This document shows positions 46,040 to 56,424 of a DNA stretch of 64,000 nucleotides, in pieces. The translations under genes and the position numbers were made by a program. A model generated the notes under the pieces. It made no database searches. It had not been told where the DNA came from and saw only the letters and a list, made by a program, of their open reading frames with translations. How positions within the stretch are numbered: the first letter of the stretch is position 1; each line of letters opens with the position of its first letter. This DNA comes from Bacteroidota bacterium (GTDB lineage Bacteria > Bacteroidota > Bacteroidia > Chitinophagales > Chitinophagaceae), in NCBI GenBank assembly GCA_016866355.1, contig VGMN01000002.1, forward strand, positions 62,001 through 126,000, given 5' to 3'.

Positions 46040-46818
46040 AATTAGCGGGCTACCTACTACTTTCTTGCCTATTAGTGGCAACTGCAGCTTACGCGCAAAT
46101 CGAAAAGATTATACCCGTTAGACCTAGCCCTGCTACATTGTATAATGATCTTACAAAATCAGCAACATTTCTAACAAAGCCGCAAGCTGATTACTTAGAG
46201 AGAACATTGGTGTCTTTTGATGATAGTACTTCAAATCAAATTTCAATTGTTGTAGTTGAGAGTTTAGAAGGATACACGGCAAATGAGTACGCCACTGCTT
46301 TAGGAAGAAAATGGGGTATAGGAAGTCAAACCTTTAATAATGGAGTGGTAGTATTAATTTCCACTGGTGGTGGCGATGGTAACAGAGATGCTTACATAGC
46401 AGTAGGATATGGACTTGAAGGTGCAATACCTGATGTGACAGCCGATGCAATACTTGAAAATGAGTTAATTCCATCCTTCAAAGAAGGAAATTATTTTGAT
46501 GGTTTTAAAAGAACAATTGATGCCTTAAAAAAGGCGGCAGCGGGTGAATACAAACAAGAGAGAAGAAAAAGAAAGTCACCTGAAGTTGGGATTTCTTCAA
46601 TAATTTTTGTAATTATCTTGATCCTGATTTCACTTTTATCCTCACGTGGAGGAGGCGGCACCATGATTAACCGTCGAGGTCACCGCGGTTGGACAGGAGG
46701 TACGTGGATGGGTGGAGGATGGGGCAGTGGAAGTAGTTGGGGTGGCAGCGCAGGTGGCGGATTTGGTGGTTTTGGCGGAGGAAGTTTTGGGGGAGGAGGT
46801 GCCGGAGGCAAGTGGTAG
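46036..46818 (+). CDS. TPM-domain protein with Gly-rich tail (YgcG type)
   Basis: 260 residues. Signal peptide (LAGYLLLSCLLVATAAYAQ), TPM domain at about 35-165 (LVSFDDSTSNQISIVVVESL, WGIGSQTFNNGVVVLIS, IAVGYGLEGAIPDVTA), a membrane helix at about 190-208, then a Gly/Ser/Trp-rich tail (GGGWGSGSSWGGS...GGGGAGGKW). The topology puts the TPM domain outside the cytoplasm. It overlaps the first TPM gene by ATGA and probably acts with it and LemA. Confidence 0.9.
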   Translation: MKLAGYLLLSCLLVATAAYAQIEKIIPVRPSPATLYNDLTKSATFLTKPQADYLERTLVSFDDSTSNQISIVVVESLEGYTANEYATALGRKWGIGSQTFNNGVVVLISTGGGDGNRDAYIAVGYGLEGAIPDVTADAILENELIPSFKEGNYFDGFKRTIDALKKAAAGEYKQERRKRKSPEVGISSIIFVIILILISLLSSRGGGGTMINRRGHRGWTGGTWMGGGWGSGSSWGGSAGGGFGGFGGGSFGGGGAGGKW

Positions 46819-46859
46819 CTTTTAATAATTACTTTTGAGTGCTAATACCAAGCAACTTC

Positions 46860-47741
46860 ATGAGAGTTTCCATTTTTGTTTTTTTACTTTTTTTTTCATC
46901 CAATTTCTTGAGGGCTCAACGCACAAACTTTGTGTATATACAATCAGAGCCTGCACGATTGTTTTCAGTTATAATAAAAGGTGATACAATTACCTCTTCA
47001 AAAGCAGGTTATTTGATTTTATCTAAATTGACGGATACTGCATATCAAGTAGGTATTAATTTTCCAGGTCAAAATTGGCCTGTTCAATACTTTACATTGA
47101 ATGTATTTCAGTCGGACAGGGGATATCTACTAAAAGATTATGGTGATAAGGGGTGGGGATTATTAGACTGGAAAAGTTTGCTGGTACAATATGGAAAAAG
47201 GAATATTCTTACTGAGAATACGTTGCCCATCAATCCAACAGTATCGGATGATTTCGCTGATCTTCTTGCTAAGGCTGCGGGTGATCCAAGTTTACGCGCT
47301 CGCGATGAGAACAAACAAACGACAATAGTTTCAACGCAAGCTGCGCCTGTACCACTAATAGAAAATGCAATCGAACCTGCCAAGCAACCACAAAAGGAGA
47401 AAAAGGATACGGTTATTAGTTGGAGTGATTCGCCAGTTATAACAAATCCAAGATGTGCAATGGTTGCTACGCAGCAGCAAATGGAAGAATTACTAATCAA
47501 GTTAGATTCATTAACTGTGGATATGAAACGTGTTTTGTTGATCAGTAAAGCACTTCAAAATTTTTGTTTATCAGTTTCTCAAGTGGCCGCAGTAGCTGAA
47601 AAGTTTACGACTGATGAAGGGCGGTATGATTTTTTTTTAGAGGCTTGGTTGTATGTAGCGGATCGTTCACAATTTGATCGACTATATCAATTTTTTAAAA
47701 ATTCTGCATTCGCAGTTCGTCTTAAAGAGATGCTTCAATAA
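46860..47741 (+). CDS. Exported protein with DUF4476-like C-terminal domain
   Basis: 293 residues from ATG 46860, which starts a signal peptide (MRVSIFVFLLFFSSNFLRAQ). The track start is 7 codons upstream. The N-terminal beta domain (NFVYIQSEPARLFSVIIKGD) is joined by a low-complexity linker to a helical domain near 200-293. That domain has LLISKALQNFCLSVSQVAAVAEKF and EAWLYVADRSQFDRLYQFF, the pattern I associate with DUF4476. Function is unknown. Its TAA overlaps the truA ATG (TAATG). Confidence 0.78.
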   Translation: MRVSIFVFLLFFSSNFLRAQRTNFVYIQSEPARLFSVIIKGDTITSSKAGYLILSKLTDTAYQVGINFPGQNWPVQYFTLNVFQSDRGYLLKDYGDKGWGLLDWKSLLVQYGKRNILTENTLPINPTVSDDFADLLAKAAGDPSLRARDENKQTTIVSTQAAPVPLIENAIEPAKQPQKEKKDTVISWSDSPVITNPRCAMVATQQQMEELLIKLDSLTVDMKRVLLISKALQNFCLSVSQVAAVAEKFTTDEGRYDFFLEAWLYVADRSQFDRLYQFFKNSAFAVRLKEMLQ

Positions 47742-48484
47742 TGCCTCGTTATTTTTTAGAAGTTGCTTACAAAGGAACTCCTTACAGTGGATTTCAATCA
47801 CAGGAGAACGCATGGACTGTACAGGCTGAAATTGAAAAAGCCTTTAGCACCTTGCAACGTGATAGCGTTACGATGACAGGTTCGTCCAGAACAGATACAG
47901 GAGTACATGCCTTGCAAAACTTTTTTCATTTTGATTTTGATGCGGTAATTCATCCGCAGTTTATCTACAAGATGAATGCGATCCTGCCTTCTTCTATTGT
48001 TGTCAAATCTTTACAACAGGTAGGTGCAGACGCCCACTCTCGCTTTGATGCAACCCATCGACGGTATCAATATTATTTATACAGTGCAAAAGATCCTTTT
48101 AAAGAGGACAGGGCTTGGTTCTATCCTTATCCGCTAAACAGAGATCTTTTAAATAAAGCGGCCGAATTATTGCTATCCATTGAAGATTTTACCAGTTTCT
48201 CAAAACGCAACACGCAGGTAAAGACATTTATTTGTCAATTGTCTGAGAGTCAGTGGATAGAGGACAATGGGTGTTTGGTCTACTCTGTCAAGGGTAATCG
48301 TTTTTTAAGGGGGATGGTAAGGGCCCTTGTTTCCACCATGTTATTAGTTGGGAGAGAGAAGATAAGCCTAGACCAATTTGAAGAAATTATCGCTGCAAAG
48401 GATTGTACCAGAGCTAGTTTTGTGGCTCCCGCCCATGGACTTTTTCTAGTTGAGGTGGGGTTGTTGCCTTCTAAAACCCAATAG
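47741..48484 (+). CDS. truA: tRNA pseudouridine(38-40) synthase
   Basis: 247 residues. The catalytic aspartate is in SSRTDTGVHALQNFFHF. YKGTPYSGFQSQ at the start and NRFLRGMVRALVSTMLLVG near the end are the other TruA signatures. It isomerises uridines 38-40 of the anticodon arm in many tRNAs. Coupled to the DUF4476-like gene; the rRNA operon begins in the gap after it. Confidence 0.96.
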   Translation: MPRYFLEVAYKGTPYSGFQSQENAWTVQAEIEKAFSTLQRDSVTMTGSSRTDTGVHALQNFFHFDFDAVIHPQFIYKMNAILPSSIVVKSLQQVGADAHSRFDATHRRYQYYLYSAKDPFKEDRAWFYPYPLNRDLLNKAAELLLSIEDFTSFSKRNTQVKTFICQLSESQWIEDNGCLVYSVKGNRFLRGMVRALVSTMLLVGREKISLDQFEEIIAAKDCTRASFVAPAHGLFLVEVGLLPSKTQ

Positions 48485-48561
48485 GGGCCTGTGTTCTATT
48501 GATTATCAGTAATTTTTCGAATTTTTTTTGTTCAAATGTTTACCAGTAACCTCATTTGCTC

Positions 48562-48569
48562 TATCTTTG
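48562..48569 (+). promoter_or_regulatory. rRNA operon upstream promoter (P1) -7 element
   Basis: TATCTTTG matches TAnnTTTG. No TTG lies at -33, so it may be a secondary promoter. It lies in the 393-bp truA-16S gap, which also holds P2, a boxA-like site and processing-stem sequence; I see no gene there. Confidence 0.5.
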
Positions 48570-48664
48570 ACATCCGCCTCGAAAAAACGGGGCCCGGTCT
48601 TTCGAAAACAATTGATTTTCACTATAAATGATTCAGGTTTTGTTGGAAAATAAATACTGAAAAA

Positions 48665-48695
48665 TTTGGTAGAAATAAATGGACGACTACCTTTG
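48665..48695 (+). promoter_or_regulatory. rRNA operon main promoter (P2)
   Basis: TTTG (48665-48668), 19 bp, TACCTTTG (48688-48695). The predicted transcript begins near 48702 at a CCCGTT/AACGGG hairpin (48700-48716). Confidence 0.75.
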
Positions 48696-48735
48696 CACTC
48701 CCGTTCAAAAAACGGGTAGGCTGGTAACGGCCGAA

Positions 48736-48746
48736 GATCTTTGAAA
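48736..48746 (+). promoter_or_regulatory. boxA-like antitermination site in the rRNA leader
   Basis: GATCTTTGAAA resembles boxA (E. coli TGCTCTTTAACA). A second, closer copy (AGCTCTTTGACA) is before 23S at 50820. Both precede a large rRNA, the usual boxA positions for NusB-S10 binding. Assignment is by similarity and place only. Confidence 0.5.
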
Positions 48747-48750
48747 GTTG

Positions 48751-48803
48751 GGAAACAATAGCACTCATTCTCGCTTCACGCGAGAGTGAAATAAAAGGTA
48801 AGT
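48751..48803 (+). other. 5' arm of the 16S rRNA processing stem
   Basis: GGAAACAATAGC (48751-48762) and AGGTAAGT (48796-48803) together form the exact complement of the contiguous sequence at 50420-50439 downstream of 16S. The 33 nt between them fold into their own hairpin (CTCGC/GCGAG). A duplex of this kind is the RNase III-type cleavage site that frees pre-16S. Confidence 0.78.
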
Positions 48804-48877
48804 CAAACGAAAACAATTCGATTTGACACGTTAATTTTCTCTTGAGAATTTTAAAATGTCAGTATCAAACATCATTT

Positions 48878-50409
<1,532 letters not shown>

Positions 50410-50419
50410 TAGAGTGTTT

Positions 50420-50439
50420 ACTTACCTGCTATTGTTTCC
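50420..50439 (+). other. 3' arm of the 16S rRNA processing stem
   Basis: ACTTACCTGCTATTGTTTCC, 20 nt, pairs perfectly with the split 5' arm at 48751-48803. Confidence 0.78.
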
Positions 50440-50501
50440 TTTTCTTTCATTGTTTTAGTTCTTTGTATCGGAAACCCGTAACACGGGGGCTACATACAAA
50501 T

Positions 50502-50576
50502 AGATCCGTAGCTCAGCCTGGTTAGAGCACTACACTGATAATGTAGGGGTCAGCAGTTCAAATCTGCTCGGGTCTA
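50502..50576 (+). tRNA. tRNA-Ile (GAT)
   Basis: Cloverleaf in the 16S-23S spacer with anticodon GAT in CTGATAATG. The acceptor stem is AGATCCG with CGGGTCT, starting with an A-U pair and including a T-G wobble. CCA is not encoded. The 90 nt after it form a stem of GGTTGGT with ACCAACC and contain two GAACTACCAAC direct repeats. Confidence 0.95.
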
Positions 50577-50666
50577 CTTAAGGACGAACTCGGTTGGTCG
50601 CTGGTTCCCTGGTCATGTAAAGCCATGCCTGAACTACCAACAGAACTACCAACCCATAATAAAATC

Positions 50667-50740
50667 GGGGGATTAGCTCAGTTGGCTAGAGCATTAGCTT
50701 TGCAAGCTAAGGGTCATCGGTTCGACTCCGATATCCTCCA
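50667..50740 (+). tRNA. tRNA-Ala (TGC)
   Basis: Cloverleaf with anticodon TGC in TTTGCAA. Acceptor GGGGGAT pairs with ATCCTCC and includes the G3-U70 pair that marks alanine tRNAs. Second of the two standard spacer tRNAs. CCA is not encoded. Confidence 0.96.
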
Positions 50741-50749
50741 CAGATCTTT

Positions 50750-50798
50750 AGATGTGATTCATTATGGTGAATCATCTGGTTCAAGTCCAGCACATCTG
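50750..50798 (+). other. tRNA-like relic in the 16S-23S spacer
   Basis: Forty-nine nt fold like a reduced tRNA. A 7-bp acceptor-like stem (AGATGTG with CACATCT) encloses a 5-bp hairpin (ATTCA, loop TTATGG, TGAAT) and a T-arm (CTGG, loop TTCAAGT, CCAG) whose loop fits the canonical TTCRANY. One arm is missing and no standard anticodon loop is present. It could be a degenerate third spacer tRNA or a processing signal. It is followed by a perfect TTCGCC/GGCGAA hairpin (50804-50818). Confidence 0.5.
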
Positions 50799-50819
50799 CT
50801 TGTTCGCCATTGGCGAATC

Positions 50820-50831
50820 AGCTCTTTGACA
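50820..50831 (+). promoter_or_regulatory. boxA-like site before 23S
   Basis: AGCTCTTTGACA differs little from the E. coli spacer boxA TGCTCTTTAACA and sits at the entrance of the 23S processing stem. Confidence 0.6.
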
Positions 50832-50858
50832 TATTGGAAAATAAATGTTAGACGAGTA
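50831..50858 (+). other. 5' arm of the 23S rRNA processing stem
   Basis: ATATTGGAAAAT, AA, ATGTTAG, A, CGAGTA pairs with 53791-53813 downstream of 23S, forming a stem of about 23 bp with small bulges. Confidence 0.75.
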
Positions 50859-50966
50859 TCTAACAATTCGATCATTATTTTGACAATCACACCATTTTTT
50901 TGGTTGGTCTGAAGAAATGTGGTCGGGTAACAACTACAAGAATAACAAATTCTAGTTTTTAATTTT

Positions 50967-53757
<2,791 letters not shown>

Positions 53758-53790
53758 TAATTTTTTTTCTTTTTATAAAGAAAAACCAGG

Positions 53791-53813
53791 TACTCGCTAA
53801 CATTTTCCAATAT
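53791..53813 (+). other. 3' arm of the 23S rRNA processing stem
   Basis: TACTCG, CTAACAT, TTTCCAATAT complements the spacer sequence before 23S. Confidence 0.75.
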
Positions 53814-53849
53814 GTTAATCTTATTGCTGCAGCAATGCAGTTAAGATCT

Positions 53850-53960
<111 letters not shown>

Positions 53961-53966
53961 TTTATT

Positions 53967-53996
53967 AGCCCAATCGGTTTCCGGTTGGGCTTTTTT
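53967..53996 (+). terminator. Terminator of the rRNA operon
   Basis: AGCCCAATCGG, loop TTT, CCGGTTGGGCT, then TTTTTT. Strong hairpin 7 nt after 5S. Confidence 0.93.
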
Positions 53997-54078
53997 ATTT
54001 CCATCAATAGCCTCTACTTAATAATTCTAATGCATATGTAGTGCGATTGGGAATGGAGTGATATCAAAGTGAGTTTTA

Positions 54079-54185
54079 GTTTGGAATGTCTGTGAGGGGG
54101 ATGTTTAAACAGCACGGTTATAATAGGCTGTAAATAATAATCTTTTTACCGTGCTGTTTTTATCCCACGAACTGACATTCCAAAC
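54079..54185. repeat. Nested inverted repeat (107 bp) between 5S and the M14 peptidase gene
   Basis: Outer arms GTTTGGAATGTC (54079) and GACATTCCAAAC (54174) are perfect 12-bp complements. Between them GGGAT (54098) pairs with ATCCC (54162). Further in, AAACAGCACGGT (54107) pairs perfectly with ACCGTGCTGTTT (54148), followed by a T run. The inner stem plus Ts could terminate transcription; the outer arms resemble terminal repeats of a small mobile element. No target-site duplication or ORF is seen. It lies in the 237-bp gap after 5S. Confidence 0.75.
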
Positions 54186-54197
54186 CAAGACCTACTT

Positions 54198-55934
54198 TCA
54201 TAGTACTCTGAATACCGGATAGCGATTGTAGTCTGGTTCGGCCCAGGGAGAATTTTTATAGACAAAATCTAACTGAGCACGGGCACTTTTTGCAAAGCTT
54301 GTGTCGGTTGCTCTCCGTTGATCCAACTGTGCTTTAAGTGCCGGATTTTCTTTTACGTATTGAGCAGCTTTATCTTCAAATACATAGGCAGAATAGCCTT
54401 CTTTTTGCCCCAGAATGGCATCAAAAAAGTTCCAAGCAAAGTAAGAGTCTTCAGCTTGCGGCTCCAAGGTTTCAATTAAAAAACGGTTAGCAGGTTGATC
54501 TAATTTGATAAGCCAATCTCCTTTTCTAAAATTTTTTAATCCATGTTGTTTGCGGACTACTACATCGCTATTAATGTGATGCATTTCATATTGTCTGGGT
54601 GAGGTTTTGTATTCGTCAATTACATACCACTCAACTTCAATAGTGGTATCTTTTTTGAGTTGGCTCATTTGTTGTACGTTATTTGTAAGCAACCGATCAA
54701 TTACTTTCCACCATCCCTGAGGAATGATGTACGCTTTTGGTTTTACGATGCTCAACTCAGGAATAAACTTGTCAAAAACTTTGATGGTTTTGGTGAATGG
54801 TTTTGATCGGTCATAATACAATCTATTAAGGCCAGAAACTTCACTGGGTTTATTCCCTGATTCAAATCCTTTGAAGGTATACTCAGTAAACCCTGATTTG
54901 TCTAGTTTCCATTTGATAGGAAATTTTTCAGCTATGGAAGCAGCGTGCTTCGTTTCATTACGCAAGGCTTTTATTTCTTTTCCATTTTTTCCAGTGAATG
55001 AAACAAAGATTTCCATCAAGGCAAGCGTGGCCATTACTCGCTGATCATATGATTTCAACATGTGAGTTTCTGGTACAAAAGCAAAGCTGTGCCAGAGTGT
55101 AGCGTATCCGCTTGTGTAGCGGGGGCTATCCCAATAGGTGCTCCACCCATTTTCCGGTTTATCTCCATAAGCATTCACATAAGGCACCATATCAAATCCC
55201 TTTTCTTTCATGCCCGCATAAAGGGCAGGCTCAAACTGAGACCTTAGAAATTGTTCCATTATGCCTCCTAGTTTACTAGGTTGGCTGGTGAGTAATGTCA
55301 TTATATGTTGATAATCGGCTCCATTGCTCACGTGATTGTCAATGAAAACGTCCGGATCACATTCTTGAAAAATGGCGCTAAAAGAAAGGGCTTCTTTAGA
55401 ATCACATTTAATAAAATCTCTATTCAGATCCAGGTATTGCGAATTACCTCTTGAACCAAAAGCAACGGGTCCTTCTTGATCCACTCTGTAATTGGTACTT
55501 CTATTTAGACATCCACCAATATTGTAGACTGGTATAATCGCAAGCACCAAATTTGGGGGGAGTATTAATTTTTTCTCAATTACTTTTTTGGCAAGTAACA
55601 TACTAGCGTCTATGCCATCGGGCTCTCCGGGGTGTATGCCGTTATTGACCAATATAACGGTGGCTCCCGCATCTTTAGCGGAGTAGATTGAGGTGAATCC
55701 CTTGTTACTTAAGAGTACCAAATGAAGAGGAAATCCCGCATCGGTCGGGCCTTTTGTCAGCATCTTCAGTTGGAGGGAGGCTTGATCTGCTTTTTCCCAC
55801 CACGCAATTATTTCTTCATAGGTAGGTGTTTCTTTTCCCTGTGATTTTTCAAAACGGGTTTGTAGGGTGTTTTGTCCATGGAGCATACCTATCGTAAAAA
55901 ATAGGCCTACTAAAAGTGTAATAACGTTGCGCAT
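54198..55934 (-). CDS. Exported M14-family zinc carboxypeptidase-like protein
   Basis: 578 residues. Signal peptide (VITLLVGLFFTIGMLHGQ), then an M14-like metallopeptidase domain (about 35-340). It has the zinc pair in NNGIHPGEPDGIDAS, the arginine-containing LDLNRDFIKCD, FIDNHVSNGADYQH with the third ligand, and FVPETHMLKSYD as candidate catalytic glutamate. A C-terminal half of about 230 residues is of unknown fold. It is probably periplasmic or secreted, trimming peptides. It is a single minus-strand gene ending near the nested palindrome. Confidence 0.85.
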   Translation of the reverse strand: MRNVITLLVGLFFTIGMLHGQNTLQTRFEKSQGKETPTYEEIIAWWEKADQASLQLKMLTKGPTDAGFPLHLVLLSNKGFTSIYSAKDAGATVILVNNGIHPGEPDGIDASMLLAKKVIEKKLILPPNLVLAIIPVYNIGGCLNRSTNYRVDQEGPVAFGSRGNSQYLDLNRDFIKCDSKEALSFSAIFQECDPDVFIDNHVSNGADYQHIMTLLTSQPSKLGGIMEQFLRSQFEPALYAGMKEKGFDMVPYVNAYGDKPENGWSTYWDSPRYTSGYATLWHSFAFVPETHMLKSYDQRVMATLALMEIFVSFTGKNGKEIKALRNETKHAASIAEKFPIKWKLDKSGFTEYTFKGFESGNKPSEVSGLNRLYYDRSKPFTKTIKVFDKFIPELSIVKPKAYIIPQGWWKVIDRLLTNNVQQMSQLKKDTTIEVEWYVIDEYKTSPRQYEMHHINSDVVVRKQHGLKNFRKGDWLIKLDQPANRFLIETLEPQAEDSYFAWNFFDAILGQKEGYSAYVFEDKAAQYVKENPALKAQLDQRRATDTSFAKSARAQLDFVYKNSPWAEPDYNRYPVFRVL

Positions 55935-55964
55935 AAACTGCCTTTTTATAAAAGTAAGGGAAAT

Positions 55965-55993
55965 AAAAAAAAGGCACCCTTTTGGAGTGCCTT
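55965..55993 (-). terminator. Terminator after rpsT
   Basis: Minus strand: AAGGCACTCC, loop AAAA, GGGTGCCTT, then a run of T. It separates rpsT from the M14 gene. Confidence 0.9.
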
Positions 55994-56014
55994 CATTAAA
56001 TGATATTATTGGAA

Positions 56015-56266
56015 TTACTTGGCAGTATTTACTTTCTTGGCCAATTTACTTTTTAGATTAGCCGCTTTGTTTTTGTGGATGATACCACGCTTTGCTAATT
56101 TGTCAATCATGGCAGCAACAGAGGGAAGTTGTTCCTTCATTTCACTGGATCCAGCCGCCTTGAGGTCTCGGATGGCATTACGGGTAGTTTTTCCGTAGTA
56201 TTTGTTACGTTCACGACGCTTGGCAGCTTGGCGGGCGTCTTTTTGGGTAGCACTATGGTTAGCCAT
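56015..56266 (-). CDS. rpsT: Ribosomal protein S20
   Basis: 83 residues, basic and helical: MANHSATQKDARQAAKRRERN, GIIHKNKAANLKSKLAKKVN. Primary 16S-binding protein of the 30S body. It is monocistronic with its own consensus promoter and terminator, as is usual for rpsT. Confidence 0.97.
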   Translation of the reverse strand: MANHSATQKDARQAAKRRERNKYYGKTTRNAIRDLKAAGSSEMKEQLPSVAAMIDKLAKRGIIHKNKAANLKSKLAKKVNTAK

Positions 56267-56287
56267 CTAGCTTTGATTTAAGGGGGG

Positions 56288-56319
56288 CAAAGATAGGGAA
56301 TACCTCCTTTTTAGCCAAA
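56288..56319 (-). promoter_or_regulatory. Promoter of rpsT
   Basis: Minus strand TTTG (56319-56316), 20 bp, TATCTTTG (56295-56288): full consensus with a leader of about 15 nt. Confidence 0.75.
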
Positions 56320-56424
56320 TTTATCCCATCTCTCTGTCCACTAATCCTTTAGAGGACTTCCCAGTTCATGGATTTTGAACGATATTTGTGTCCCAAACCG
56401 GGGATTTCTAACACCTTGACATTC

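Noticed and set aside
46657-46818. Gly-rich repeat sequence in the second TPM gene, considered as a tandem DNA repeat
   Set aside because: It is the usual Gly/Trp-rich tail of YgcG-type TPM proteins and stays in frame to the stop.
50577-50666. Spacer between tRNA-Ile and tRNA-Ala considered as a further RNA gene
   Set aside because: It only shows one inverted repeat (GGTTGGT/ACCAACC) and a short direct repeat; no tRNA arms or conserved RNA motif.
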